Positions 32,389 through 44,472 of a stretch of 64,000 nt of DNA are shown one piece after another. The notes beneath the pieces are model-generated. The model did no database searches, was not told the origin of the DNA, and saw nothing but the letters and a program-made list of their open reading frames with translations. Source of the stretch: Sophora flavescens (taxonomy: Eukaryota > Streptophyta > Magnoliopsida > Fabales > Fabaceae); assembly GCA_030762895.1 (NCBI GenBank), contig JAUPTC010000016.1:1364001-1428000 (forward strand), written 5' to 3'. Numbering within the stretch: position 1 is the first letter of the stretch; the number at the start of each line of letters is the position of its first letter. A program made the position numbers and the translations under genes.

Positions 32389-34780
32389 TGTCACGACCGT
32401 CCCGTCCGGCCGCTGCGAAAAAGGGAAGATAAAAAGACAGAGGAGTCGCCACTAAAATTTTTATTGGGAAAATCTTAGAAAACCCAATTATTTTAAGGAA
32501 AACTGGTCTAAAAAAACAGAGAGAGAGATGAGTCCGGGAGCCGGTTACGAGTAGGGAAGGTGTTAGCACCCCACCTCGCCAGTTTAAAAAATGTTACCTC
32601 AAGTTAATTGTGCAAAAAACCTTTTAATAACTTTTTAAATTTTTATTTTACCCCAAAAATTATTTACAAGAAAGAATTATTTTTAATTTTTAATTTTTAT
32701 ATTTTTAATTTTATTAATTTTTATTTTTGAATTTATTGTTTATAAAAACTAAATGAGGTTGAACATGGCACATGAGTCCATAGGGCACCCCTAAAATAGA
32801 AAAGTTTAATTATTTTTGATTAATTATTTTAACATAAAAAGAGACACAAAAAAGGAAAATCTAGTTTTGGCTTGACAAGATGATTTATCTTGCTCCTACG
32901 TATTTCCGGATGCGATGGGAAACTCAAAGCCACGTAGTTCTTTTGAAAAAATTTGATTGGTTGGTTGATTTTTAATTTTGATAAAGGTTTGATTTTTTTA
33001 TTTTTTTTCGTTAAAGAAAGGGATTTTATTTTAAAAATAAATTCACCTTTGCTTAGAGTCCAAGATAGCAGTGTTATACGATAAATCCTTACAATTCACA
33101 CGACACTTGAGGATGAATAAGTCCATACATCAACGTCGTAGATTGTTGCGTGAATTAAAAAGATTTTTTTTATAAGAATGAAATTGGGTAAAATTGATTA
33201 AAAGTATAAATTAAAAAAATTTAATATTTTTTTAACGGGGATTCACTCTTGCACGGGGTTAAAGAGAGCAAAGCTATACGATGAACCCTTACAATTCATA
33301 TAACACTTGAGGATGAAAAATCATACATCAACATTGTAGATTGTTGCGTGAATCTGAAAAGATTTGTTATTTTGTTCATACTAGTTCTGATTTTTATTTC
33401 AAAACCCAACACACACACACACAAAATTAATTAAACGGGCTAAGCCCACTAACCTGCTGACCAATACCACAAACCCAAAGGAGAAAGAAGAAAAGAAAAA
33501 AAAACAAGGATAAGAAGTTATACTGCAGACATTGATAAAAATTCAAAAAAAAGGAGCATATAACCAAGACCAGAGGGGTTCCTCTGGTATCATCCTTCAC
33601 GCACCAAACAGGAGAGCTCGCGACTGGGAAGTGCACCAACGGCGGCTAGGCAGTGCACGATGGTTTGATCGGCGACTGGACACGGAGCGGCAGCGGAGAC
33701 GGTAGAGGACGCGATCTGAGCAACTCCCAGTGGTGGAAGTCGTGGTGGTCGCGCGGAGGAGTGGCGGAGAAGGCGTGGACAGCGGGATGGAGCTCGCGGA
33801 TCTGCGACTCCCAGTGGTGGAGGTCGTGGTGGTCGTGCGGAGGAGCAGCGGAGGACGCGGAGGACGCGATCTGAGCAGGCAGCAACTCGTGGTTCTGACC
33901 GGATCTGGAATGGTTGGGTCAGGTGCGGCGGTGGGCGTGCGTGGAGGTTGAGGTGGTGGCTCGGTTGATGGTCTGAGTTGTGGGGAGATGAAGGAGGAAG
34001 GTGAAGTGAGAGGGAGGAAGATGAAGGTGGAAGGATGAAGGTGAGTGTGTGTGTGTGTGGCTTTTCTGTTTTTTTTTTGTTTTATTGTTGTTGGGTTGTT
34101 GAAGAAGAAGAAGAATGAGAGGAGAAAGATGAAGCAGGGAGGAAGAAGAAGAAAGAAAGAAAGAAAGTGAAAAAAGAAAGAAGAAGGGGTTTTTCTGATT
34201 TTTTGTTTTGGAGAGTATTTGGGTATTTTGTGTTGATTTGTGATTTGGGAGTGATGGTGCCTAGAGGTTGGAGAGGAGAATATTGAGTATTTTTTCTGCT
34301 GTTTTCCCCCCTTTCTTCCTTTGGTCATTGTTCAATATATAGCACCAGAAGGAAGAAGATGACAAATCTTCCTGTTGGGCCAGCTAGTGTGGGTACAAGT
34401 AGTGGGGAGCAAATCAGCTTTTGCTCCACCACCTTGCAGGGACAGCCATGGTGCAAGGGTAGTACACCACCATTTTCTGTTGAAGGTAAAGGAAGACAAA
34501 GAGGGGTACAAGCATGGGAATAGATTATAATTCAAAATTTTACTTTTTATTATTTATTTTTTTTCAGAATAGAAAACAATTTTAGTTGGGCCCGGATAAT
34601 GGGCCCAAAAGATAACTTGGAACAAAAAACGAAAATGGGCTCCATTTGATGATGTAATGGGCCAAGAAAAAATATTTTTTTGCAAAGTGTTTTTTTTCCA
34701 GTTATTTTTATTTATCATTTTTGTCTATTATTTTGTTCAAAACATTAATTAAAACATCCGGACAAAATTAGGTGTTCACA
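32389..34780 (-). repeat. 3' LTR of Ogre-like element
   Basis: 2392 bp, intact, closely matching 54985-60853 without the CACTA-B insertion. It includes a TATA-like TATATATTG on the minus strand at about 34334-34342. A long proline- and histidine-rich minus-strand frame (33597-34328) lies inside, but the right LTR copy differs in frame and in-frame indels, so it is probably not a conserved protein. The GAAGAAGAAG-type purine run near 34080-34185 is where CACTA-B landed in the other copy. Confidence 0.9.
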
Positions 34781-34798
34781 GCTGCCCCTCTTTACTTG
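34781..34798 (-). other. Polypurine tract of Ogre-like element
   Basis: On the minus strand AAGTAAAGAGGGGCAGC lies immediately before the 3' LTR start (TGTGAACACC). This is the expected plus-strand primer of the element. Confidence 0.75.
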
Positions 34799-34904
34799 TT
34801 TCTTATTAGATAGTAGGTATAACCGTAGTTAACCTATTATCATTATAAGAGACGAGTAAAGACATGAACTCCAATTTTGGTCGGGGTTTACTGACGAGTG
34901 AAAG

Positions 34905-35805
34905 GATGCATAATTAAAAGAGCTTACGGGATGGATTGCCCATAGAAGCTCAAATAGAAAGATAAAAGAGCTTATGGAGTATGGTACCCGCTGAAGCTTG
35001 AACGGAAAGATGGAAGAGCTTACGGGGTATGATACCCGCTGAAGCTTGACAAAAGATAGAAAACTTGTGGAGTCGATTATCCGTTGAAGCATGAATTAAA
35101 AGGTTAAAAGCTTACGGAGTCGGTTATCCACTGAAACTTGAAAGGAAAGGTAAAAAGCTTGTGGAGTCGGTTATCCACCGAAGCTTGACAGAAAATAAAA
35201 AGCATGCGGAGTCGGTTATCTGCTGAAGCTTGAAAAGAAAAGTTAAAAGCTTGCGGAGTCGGTTGTCCGCTGAAGCTTGAAAAGAAATGTTGAAAGCTTA
35301 CGGAGTCGGTTGTCCATGGAAGCTTGAAAACAAGAAGATGTTACGGGGTATGGTACCCGCCAAAGCTTGACAGAGAAGATAGCAACCTCATGGAGCTCGG
35401 TTATCCGCTGAAGCCTGAAATTAAAAGGTTAAAAGCTTCATGGAGTCGGTTATCCACTAAAGCTTGAAAGGAAAGGTAAAAAGCTTGTGGAGCTCGGTTA
35501 TCCACCTGAAGCTTGACAGAAAATAAAAAACACGCGGAGCTCGGTTATCCGCTAAAGCTTGAAAAGAAATGTTAAAAGCTTATGGAGTCGGTTGTCCGCT
35601 GAAGCTTGAAAGCAAAATGATTAAAAGCTTTGGAGTTGGTTATCCATTGAAGCTTGACAGAAAAAGATAGCAACCTTGTGGAGCTCGGTTATCCGCCGAA
35701 GCTTGAAAAGAAAGTTTAAAAGCTTCATGAGAGTCGGTTATCCGCCGATGCTTGAAAAGAAAGGTTAAAAGCTTGCATGGAGTCGGTTATCCACTGAAGC
35801 TTGGA
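34905..35805 (-). repeat. Minisatellite in the Ogre 3' UTR
   Basis: About 18 tandem units of 45-60 bp, consensus (plus strand) AAAGCTTGCGGAGTCGGTTA then TCCGCTGAAGCTTGAAAAGA. Each unit contains a short inverted pair around GTCGGTTA, for example GCGGA/TCCGC, GTGGA/TCCAC or GGGTAT/ATACCC. Several units change both arms together. Tandem repeats in the 3' UTR are known for Ogre elements in legumes and can seed satellites (family knowledge). Confidence 0.85.
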
Positions 35806-36749
35806 ACAACTTACGGTGTCTCGTGGCAATTTATCGGGTTTTGTGCTCACAAGAGATAAACAATTGCAATGCATGATGCCAAAAATGTCCTATATGCTTG
35901 ATGAAAACCTCAAATGATTTCAATGCAACACAAGGAAAGCTCGTAACACGTTACTATTTTTAATTTTTCATCGCTTAGGTGGTTTTTATTATCACCCTTG
36001 ACCCCTTAAAGTGTTGATCACAGACAAGCCCCGAGATGAACTAAAACAAGTCTTGTCTTCGTGGAGAATAAAAGCCAAGAACTTTTGAAAGGGTACGCTT
36101 CCTTTGCAATTATTGTCCCTATATTTCTTGTCAGTAGACCACGGTGCCCTTTGTCTGGAGATCATCATGTCCTTTCGAACCTTTTGATATTTTCAAAGAA
36201 ATTCTAAATGCTTTTGAAGACACCAAAACATGTTTCACATTTCAGTATATACTTGTCATAATGAATGCACACACGATTGACAAAAGTTAAGAGAAAGAGA
36301 TAAGGGTAAAAGAATTGGGAGTAAATGTAATTATATTTGGATTGAAAAGGTATACAAAACAGATATTACAAAGGAGTATGGACTTGGAAAAAAGTTTGTG
36401 GAGAGGAATCACATCTCCTCAAGTGACACCTCTTTCCATGTCTAGTGTTAGTATCCCTCATACTATCTTGACTGCTCATTAATCATCTTCTGAGTGTGCT
36501 ATCTGCCCCAGTCTTCATGCATCTAGCCCACTGATTGCCCCAGTTCATCGGCTTGACGACGCTTCCCTTGTTTATTTTATTTTTTTGAACCCTAACTTTT
36601 GCCTAGACCGCCTTTTCAGGTTTTCAGCCTAGCGGGTTGCTCTAACTTTTGCCTAGACCGTCTTTTCAGATTTTCAGCCTAGCAAGCTTTTCTTCTTTTC
36701 ATTTTTTCACTTTTTTTATTCTTCTTCTTGGGAAATGCGTTCAAGCATA
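35806..36749 (-). other. Ogre 3' UTR between integrase and minisatellite
   Basis: Non-coding. It contains one tandem duplication of about 60 bp at 36585-36685 (TTTTGCCTAGACCG ... TTTTCAGCCTAGC). No gene is supported. Confidence 0.6.
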
Positions 36750-37897
36750 ATAGTTTTTGACTGCATCTGAGTTTACAGGGAGTGGAAGATCTTCCCCATC
36801 CATCCTGGTGAGAATTAAAGCTCCTCCCGAGAAGGCCTTTTTCACAACGTAAGGTCCTTCGTAGTTCGGGGTCCACTTCCCACGATGATCCTTTTGGATT
36901 GGTAGGATCTCTTTGAGCACTAGATCACCCTCCCGAAACTACCGCGGGCGTACTTTCTTCTCGTAAGCTCTCATCAACCTTCTCTGGTACAATTGACCGT
37001 GACACAATGCCGCTAATCTTTTCTCTTCAATGAGATTCAATTGGTCGAGTCGGTCCTGAACGCACTCAGCTTCTTCCAGTTCTGCTTCTCTCAGTACCCT
37101 TAATGAGGGGATCTCTACTTCAATCGGGAGCACTGCCTCCATCCCATATACAGAGAATACGGCGTTGCCCCTGTCGAGGTGCGAATAGAGGTTCGGTAGC
37201 CGTGCAAAGCAAAAGGTAACATATCGTGCCAATCCTTATACGTCACCACCATCTTTTGGACAATCTTCTTGATATTTTTATTAGCAGCCTCAACTTCTCC
37301 ATTCATCTTAGGGCGATACGGGGAGGAATTGTGATGCTTTATCTTGAAGTTTTCGCACATCTCTTTCATCATCTTGTTGTTCAAGTTAGTCGCATTACCA
37401 GTGATAATCTCACTTGGCAACCCATAACGACAAATTAATTCTCTTTTTACTAATTTGATCACGACATTCCTGGTCACATTGGCATATGATGCAGCCTCAA
37501 CCCACTTTGTGAAATAATCAATGGCAACAAGAATGAAGTGATGCCCATTTGAGGCTTTTGGTTCGATTGGCCCGATCACATCCATTCCCCACATAGAGAA
37601 CAGCCAGGGTGCCATCATGATATTCAAGGGAGTTGGCGGTACATGAACCTTATCAGCATATATTTGACACTTATGGCACCTCTTTGCATAATTAAAGCAG
37701 TATGCTTCCATTGTCAACCAGTATTGGCCAGCCTTCAAGATTTTCTTGGCTATAGCATGACCGCTCGCGTGTGTTCCAAAAGGTCCTTCATGTACCTCCT
37801 CAATTATCCGTTTAGCTTCGTTTGCGTCAACACACCTCAACAGCACCATGTCATGGTTTCTTTTGTAAAGAATACCTCCATCTAAATAGAAACCCAT
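36750..37897 (-). pseudogene. Ogre integrase, catalytic Asp lost
   Basis: The frame from 37897 shows the HHCC zinc domain (HEGPFGTHASGH at residues 36-47, CHKC at 74-77). The rve core follows, with first Asp in MDVIGPI (residue 106) and Glu in NGEVEAANKN (about 203). The second Asp, normally in IITDNATNL, is Gly here: IITGNATNL, residue 167, codon GGT at plus 37397-37399. One transition would explain it. A frame change follows near 37140, then the C-terminal part (VYGMEAVLPIEVEIPSLRVL, YQRRLMRAYEKKVRPR) and a stop at 36939-36941. The downstream GPYVV-type end (about 36930-36750) can still be read. Integrase inserts the cDNA; this copy should be inactive. Confidence 0.88.
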
Positions 37898-38044
37898 TAC
37901 AAGTCTTCTTAGAGTTCTTTTGTCATTTTCTGAAGCGCCCGGAGGGTATTCCCTTCTTTGGATGAAGCATTTGATGTCGTGGTACCACGATTTTTGATCA
38001 GACTCTTCCTCTATCGCTTGATAATATGCAGGATGATCACGACT

Positions 38045-38490
38045 TTACATTTTGATGAGTGGTAGGTTCCTCTCGTCACTTACTTTGAACATCGAGGACA
38101 AGGTAGACAGTACGTCATCTAATTGGTTATCTTCTCGGGGAATATGATGAAATGTGACTTCATCAAACTGCTCAATCAAACTTTTGATGTAATCATGGTA
38201 CGGGATTAACTTGGCATCTCGGGTTTCCCGTTCCCCTCTTAGCTGGTGGATGACTAATGCAGAGTCCCCATATACCCCAGTATCCTTGCCTTTGATTCTA
38301 TTGCTGCCAGGATCCCGAGCGCACAAGCTTCATATTCGGCTATATTGTTTGTACAATCAAAGCAAAGCCTAGTAGTGACAGGGAAATAATCATTTTCCGG
38401 TGAGATTAGTATTGCCCCAATTCCATGTCCCAATGCATTAGAAGCTACGTCAAATAACAAGGTCCACTTTTCTTTTTCTTGTGCGATCAA
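38045..38490 (-). pseudogene. Ogre second (archaeal-type) RNase H
   Basis: Two overlapping frames give WTLLFDVASNALGHGIGAIL, TNNIAEYEACALGILAAIES and, after a frame change near 38290, VYGDSALVIHQLRGERETRD and HIPREDNQLDDVLSTL. The pattern FD.AS...G.GIGA / NNIAEYEA / YGDS.LVI.Q is the archaeal-like RNase H domain typical of the Tat/Ogre lineage, placed between RT-RNase H and integrase. A gap of about 150 bp to the integrase start holds a linker without clear motifs. Confidence 0.8.
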
Positions 38491-39541
38491 ACAAAGCCAT
38501 TATATCTTCATCTGGGAAATCACATTGCATCGATCCATAATCTTCTACTGGATGGTTGGCTAGATATTCTGCGAGAGCACTCCCTTTTATTGCTTTTTGG
38601 GTGACATAGACAATGTCATATTTTGATAGCAGGACTTGCCAGTGAGCAATTCTTCTAGTCAGAGCAGGCTTATCAAATATATACTTGATCGGATCCTTTT
38701 TGGACACCAACCAGGTAGTGCAACACAATATGTAATGCCTCATATGGCGAGCCGCCCAAACCAAGGCACATCAAGTGCGTTCTAGCAGTGAGTAGTTAGC
38801 TTCGCAACTGGTGAATTTCTTACTTAGATAATAAATGGCATGCTCCTTCCTTCCCGACTCATCGTGTTGCCCCAACACGCAACCCATTGATTCATCTAGC
38901 ACAGTCAAATACATGATGAGAGGCCTTCCTGGAACTGGGGGAACCAAGACTGGAGGCTCCTGTAGGTATTGTTTGATCTTCTCAAAGGCTTTTTGACAAT
39001 CTTCATTCCATGTCACCACCTGATTTTTGCGCAGTAATTTAAAGATTGGTTCATATGTCGCGGTTAGTTGGGAGATGAACCGAGCAATGTAGTTCAATCT
39101 TCCTAAAAACCCACGAACTTCCTTCTCCGTTCGAGGTGCTGGCATATCGATGATTGCTCGAACTTTTTCAGGATCAACCTCTATTCCTCTTTGACTAACA
39201 ATGAACCCCAGAAGCTTGCCTAATTTCACTCCAAAAGTGCACTTGGCTGGATTCAGTCGGAGCTTAAACTTTCTTAACCGCTCAAAAAGTTTCTGCAGAA
39301 AATCAACATGGTCATCTTCGGATATGGACTTGGTGATCATGTCATTTATATAAACTTCTATCTCCTTATGCATCATGTCATGGAATAAAGCCACCATAGC
39401 CCGTTGATATGTTGCCCCAACATTTTTCAAGCCAAAGGGCATAACCTTGTAGCAAAAGGTTCCCCATAAAGTGACAAATGTAGTTTTCTCCATATCTTCA
39501 GGTGCCATGTTGATCTGATTATATCCTGAGAATCCATCCAT
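38450..39541 (-). pseudogene. Ogre reverse transcriptase core and first RNase H
   Basis: The reverse transcriptase frame 39541-38771 shows MDGFSGYNQINMAPEDMEKT, VMPFGLKNVGATYQRAM, the active-site block EVYINDMI (residues 62-69), and GFLGRLNYIARFI. The conserved pair is normally YVDDM; here the first Asp is Asn (AAT, plus 39344-39346), which should abolish polymerisation. The RNase H part follows (TVLDESMGCVLGQHDESGRK, AIYYLSKKFTSCEANYS), then a stop (TGA at about 38771). It continues in 38764-38450 as AARHMRHYILCCTTWLVSKK with DPIKYIFDKPALTRRIAHWQ. Confidence 0.88.
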
Positions 39542-39617
39542 GAAAGAGAATAATGCATGTTAGGCAATATTATCTACAAGAACATCAATGTGAGGCAGAG
39601 GAAAGTCATCTTTTGGG

Positions 39618-40170
39618 CTAGCTCTGTTCAGATCTTGATAGTCGACACACATTCGAATCTTTCTTGGGGACAGGAACGATGTTAGCAACCCATTGAGGGT
39701 ACTTTACCACTTCTAGGAAACCCACATCCAGTTGCTTCTTGACCTCCTCCTTGATCTTTAAAGACATTTCCGCTTTCATCCTTCGTAGCTTCTGCTTTAC
39801 TGGAGGACACTCCGGCTTTAATGGCAGCTTATGTTCCGCTACACTGGGGTCTAACCCGAGCATGTCTTGGTACGACCATACGAAAACATCTTTATAATCC
39901 ATCAACAACCTGATCAACCTGCTCCGCTCCTTTTCTTTCAGGGAAAGGCCAATCTTGACCTCTTTTTTATCATCTTCAGTTCCCAAATTGATTAGTTCAC
40001 TCGGCTCTTCATGGGGCTGAATTTCCCTGGCTTCATGCTCTACCAACCTCAATAGTTCAGGTGGGACTTCCCCATCATCATCAACAACCTCATCAGCATG
40101 ATCAATAGGATAGTTAAAATTGTATGCTGAGTTATTAACACTGTCATTTTCAAGAGAGTCACTTTTAGAT
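39618..40170 (-). pseudogene. Ogre reverse transcriptase N-terminal part (exon after intron)
   Basis: It begins after an AATGCAG acceptor at 40171. An acidic lead-in (DEVVDDDGEVPPELLRLVEH) is followed by RLIRLLMDYKDVFVWSYQDM, HKLPLKPECPPVKQKLRRMK and EVVKYPQWVANIVPVPKKD, the standard start of a Ty3/gypsy RT. A frame change and stops separate it from the RT core at 39541. Confidence 0.8.
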
Positions 40171-40449
40171 CTGCATTTTGGTAGTTATCAGGGAAAGATG
40201 AATGAATAACGGTTAAAGATGGGAAACTGCATTTATTGGTGAGGAACGATGAATAAAAGCGAAAGTAAAAAGAAAAGAGATAAGAACATAAAGATATTGA
40301 ATGCATGCATTTATTGATAAGTCATACTGAAACGGAAACAAGTAAGCCCATTACAACAAAAATCCTAAAGCCTTGGGCAGAGCTAAAGGATAAGCATTAC
40401 ATAATTACTTTGAAAAAAACTCTATGGTCCTAGGGAACTCAATGACCTC
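40171..40449 (-). other. Probable intron between protease and reverse transcriptase
   Basis: About 270 non-coding bases with a pyrimidine-rich end and an acceptor-like AATGCAG. The upstream exon frame stops at 40450. The donor could not be fixed (a GAG/GTCATT lies near 40437). Ogre elements are known for an intron at this place in pol, which supports both the intron and the family call. Confidence 0.55.
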
Positions 40450-41676
40450 CTAATTGTTGAGCTCTGTATCCGGAGGGCATGGAGACACCAAATTGACACC
40501 ATGATTGGTGAGATAATCATCTTCAATAGCTGCTTCTTGGTCCAGGAATGCGAACCCTACACTTCGGATGCTCTGTCGAATGTCACAGATGGGAACCCTT
40601 TCAGCCTCGTATTCACGATTTTCCAGCCGAGCCAACCTCTTTCTTTTCTTTTCTTCTATAACCCTCATCTTGTCGACCTTGGTGGGTTTATATCCCAACC
40701 CAAATCTGTCCTTGTTCTCGGTGAGCATGAGGATGTCAGTGACACCTTGGCTATTCTTCCCCAAACTGCTTCCAGGTCAGTATCCTCCTTCGAGCATAAC
40801 TCTAGCCATCATAATGGACGCTTTAGATGACTGAAGTTTCAAGAGTGGAGTACCGTCCCCGACATAAGTGGCATTGGTAATTTCAAGCGATTGGAAGGCG
40901 GTCTCAAGAGCTTCTTCGGCAGCTTTGATGTAAGGGGTTGTTGATGGCTTACTCACTAACATGTCTTCCTCTCCAGAAACAATTATCAACTTACTATCGA
41001 CAATGAACTTCACTTTCTGGTGCAGTGTGGAAGGTACAGCTCCAGACGAATGGATCCATGGTCGTCCCAGGAGACAACTGTAAGTTGGCGTAATGTCCAT
41101 TACTTGGAAGAGTATTTCAAAGGTGCAAGGGCCAATCTGAATGGGCAATTCAATTTCTCCCATAACCTCCCTTCGGGTGCCATCGAAAGCTCTTACAATC
41201 ATTGTGCTTGGCTTCATATGAGTTCCATCGAAAGGCAACTTTGACAGTGTTGACTTTGGCATTACATTCAAAGAAGAACCATTGTCAATGAGAACCCTAG
41301 CCATGACATGATCTCGACACTTCACCGAGATATGTAACACCTTGTTGTGCCCCATTCCTTCAGATGGAATGTCATCATCAGTGAAAGTGATATAATTATC
41401 AGCAACGATGTTACCCATGATGTTATCAAGCTTATCAATTGTGATGTCATGAGAGACATGAGCTTGATTCAGCACCTTTATCAGTACTCTCGTATGTGGC
41501 TCAGAATTCATCAACAAAGACAAGAGAGATATCCAAACTGGAGTTTGATTCAATTGATCCACAACCCTATATTTGCTCTGCTTGATGAACTTCAAAAATT
41601 TACCGACTTCTTCATCAGATACCTCCTTTTTATTATCACCCCCTTTGGTATCCTTTTCGGCCAGCGTTCCTTCCAC
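40450..41676 (-). pseudogene. Ogre aspartic protease with G-patch-like tail
   Basis: Frame 41676-40777 carries a retropepsin-like domain with the active-site block RVLIDNGSSLNVMPKSTL and, 70 residues on, SCLLGRPWIHSSGAVPS. The catalytic Asp (IDNGSS) is kept. After a stop at about 40777 the frame shifts. The next block, 40764-40450, reads GKNSQGVTDILMLTENKDRF and GLGYKPT, a glycine-rich stretch resembling the G-patch seen after the protease of Ogre-type elements, then DIRQSIRSVGFAFLD. It would process the Gag-Pol precursor if joined. Confidence 0.75.
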
Positions 41677-41709
41677 CTTCTCTTTCCCCTTGCGATCTTT
41701 TACTTCCTT

Positions 41710-42836
41710 TTATGCTCCCTCCCTTCGCAATACCTCTGGAGTATAAATGCGACCACTCCTAGTCATTCCACCAATTCCCAAAATGTTGGTAATCACAGTG
41801 GTCCCATTGGGAGGACTTTGTTGAACCTGCCCATCATATCTCCATGGTACCGCTTTGGTGTCCTTGTAAGGGAAAGGACCTGGGACTCGAATGACAACTG
41901 GTGTTGGCCCACTCGAAACCGGCATAGGCTCCTTCTCAGTATAGTGTATCACCACTGGCTTCGGAGCGACTTGCTCAAAAATCGGTTGAGGATTAATCAC
42001 AACAGTAAAAGGAGCTATCTTAATTGCCATTGGGGAAACTGTAGATTCAGCGACCATGTTAATGCCACACTCATTCGATTCACAACCAATTAGGATAATC
42101 TTCATATCTATTAACTGTTGTACAACCTGTCGAAATCCTGTACAGACTTCACTTGAATGCCCCACATTCCTGTCGAAGTCACACCTTATCTCTTCATCAA
42201 GAGTCTTCTCTTAAACAATTGAGGTTTGCACCAATCCATGTTTTTGCATCTCCCTTAAAATAACTCTCATGGGAGTTCTGACATCAGCCACTTGGCTCTT
42301 AAAAGTAGGTTCCATAAAGCTATCAATGGCATTGACTCCCGAACCCCCATGATTTGGCATAGGACCTAGTGCCCCATTCGGAGCATCTTTCTGAAAGCTC
42401 AACCACTTAGCATCGATAAGGTCTTGTACCTTAAATTTGAAAGCCCTGCAGTTCTCAGTGGAATGACCTATTGCCCCTGCATGATACTCACATTTAGCAT
42501 TTGGGTCAAACCACTTCGGATAAGGAGGCCCCATTGGTTTCATTGGGATAGGAGTCAGCACAGATTTGTTTATAACCTGATGCAGCAGCTCAGTATAGGT
42601 CATGGGTATCGGGTCAAAATGTACCGGCTTTCTTTTCGAGTTGTACGGTGGTCTTGTTTGGCTAGTGTTTGGGTTTGGACCTGAGGGTTGAACAGTTTGG
42701 GGTGGCACGGTAAGGTGTGTTTGAGGTTGAGAGGGGTATGATGGCCGGTAAGGAGCCATCTATTGAGGATTTGGAAATTGTGAGGTGGCAGCGATGTATG
42801 GTTGGTTGGCTTGGTGATACGGAGGTGGTTGGTAAT
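41710..42836 (-). pseudogene. Ogre Gag C-terminal half with zinc knuckles
   Basis: From the TR-GAG-2 junction leftward: NYQPPPYHQANQPYIAAT, a stop near 42760, then a proline-rich linker (PSYPSQPQTHLTVPPQTVQP). The knuckle-like CEYHAGAIGHSTENC (C-x2-H-x5-H-x4-C) leads into FKVQDLIDAKWLSF. After a stop near 42211 a second knuckle-like motif, CDFDRNVGHSSEVC, appears with its first His changed to Asp, then QLIDMKIILI and a long linker ending near 41710. Nucleocapsid-type RNA binding is the expected role. The N-terminal half is on the other side of TR-GAG-2 (50189-51463). Confidence 0.8.
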
Positions 42837-44267
42837 TGATAGTGTGATTTCACATCATAATTCATGTACATTTTTGCATGCATTTTTCATATAGTTTAGG
42901 CATATTTTATTTGATTTTATTAGTTTTTACCTTGGATCGGGTGAGGCGGTTTCTTGGTGTTGTTTTGCAGGAATCTAAGGAAAATTGCTCAAAATTAGCC
43001 ATGATGGAGCTTGGATGAAGACAGAGCTTGAAAAGTGAAGAAAATGACCCAGGCAGAGCCTATCACGGCCTAGCCGTGATGACTATCATGGTCGTGATCG
43101 ACCAATAATTGAGAAGAAAGAATGCAAAAGTCAGAAGCTGTCACGGCTTAGCCGTGATGCCCATCACGCCCGTGACATGTTAATTGAATCAGAACGCTCC
43201 TAGGCAGAATCTGTCACGGCCTAGCCGTGATGCCCATCACGACCGTGACAGACCAATTGGTGGAGACAGAAGCGATCACGGCCTGGCCATGACGAGTGTC
43301 ACGGCCGTGACAAACATATTTTGAAAGCACACCCAAGGCAGAGAGCGTCACGGCCTGGCCGTGATGGCCATCACGGCCGTGACGCAAATCCTGATTTATA
43401 AAAAGGCACGGGCAGAACAGAAGAAACCGGTTTTGAAACCCTCAAACACTCTCTTTGAACCAGGGGCAGCTGCACAAGGATTCCATGGAGTTTCTTCTCC
43501 TCTTCATCTCTATTTCTGTGGTTTTGGCTATGATCATGAGTAGCTAAACCCCTATTATTGGGGTTAGGTGTAGCTATTTCTGAATTATCCATGTATTTGA
43601 CTTGATCTTGTAATACAGTTTTTGCTTCCTTATGAGTGATTGATTTCTATGCCTAATGCTTGTTGTGGCTAGCACCCCCATGACTTGATTATTGTTTTGG
43701 TATGCAATTGGAAAATTCGTATTAGAATGAGAACTGAAATCAACCACCTAGTAAACCTTGTATCTAGGAATGGATTTAGGTTTATTAGCAATCGTGTAAT
43801 CCCTAATCATCATGCAAATTCATTAATCTAGGCCACCTAAGGAATTAGGGTCTATTAGTGGATTTAGGCTCTTGTCATCCGAGGAATCGGGGCTTGAGTA
43901 ATCAAGTGTATTGATTGTCATAATTGAAGTAGAAACTGTTTATTAGCCATTTCATTGCATGGGGATGAAGTTTAGTGAACCTAATCCCAACATCGTTCAT
44001 TCATATATTTGAAGAATTCTTTTAAATGCCTTCCAAGTGTTCGACAGAAACTCTCAAAGAACTTTTCTTTTTATTTTGTTTATTTTAGGTTTTGAATCTG
44101 ATTTGGCTTGGTATTTAGTATTGAGCCCCCTTCAATCCAAATATCCGCTTAGATAGTAATTGATTCGGTAGGTGCTAGTACTTGTCACAATCCTCGTGGG
44201 AACGATAAAACGGTCTCACCACCGTATTACTTGTACGACTAGGTATACTTGCCTAGATCCGTCACCA
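42837..44267 (+). repeat. 5' LTR of TR-GAG-2
   Basis: 1431 bp, starting TGATAGTGTG and ending CGTCACCA. It shares start, end and most of its distal half with the TR-GAG-1 LTR, but carries TCACGG-type palindromes at 43061-43384 instead of GCGAG-type dyads. The left flank GTAAT (42832-42836) is the presumed target site. Confidence 0.9.
43061..43384. repeat. TCACGG palindrome cluster in TR-GAG-2 5' LTR
   Basis: Five paired blocks, each ATCACGGCCTAGCCGTGATG-like followed after 2-6 bases by ATCACGGCCGTGACA-like. Spacers of 20-40 bp separate them. The perfect 12-mer TCACGGCCGTGA occurs twice. Several CpGs have decayed to TG/CA (ATCATGGTCGTGAT). The matching 3' LTR cluster (49029-49322) lacks one block and part of another. 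Confidence 0.85.
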
Positions 44268-44472
44268 AGTTTTTGGCGCCGTTGCCGGGGATTGTGTTTC
44301 AATATTAGCATACCCATTTTGGTTACTAATTTAAGCAAAAAATATTTTGTTATAATCTGTTTGCTGTCACATTTTTCTGTTTTGTTTTGCTGTCATTTTT
44401 TTTCTTGTTTGTTTGCTGTTTCTGTTTGCTGACATTTACTGCTAACAATCTTGGTTGCTAGACTGTTTGTGC

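Noticed and set aside
33597..34328. A 243-codon minus-strand frame inside the Ogre 3' LTR
   Set aside because: The composition is proline, histidine and serine rich, and the matching frame in the other LTR has a different end and is split by CACTA-B. The start lies next to the TATA-like element, probably before the transcription start. No family is recognised.
36750..41676. Polymerase genes as an endogenous pararetrovirus
   Set aside because: There are paired LTRs, a 5-bp target duplication, a primer site and an integrase with an HHCC domain. No movement or coat protein is seen.
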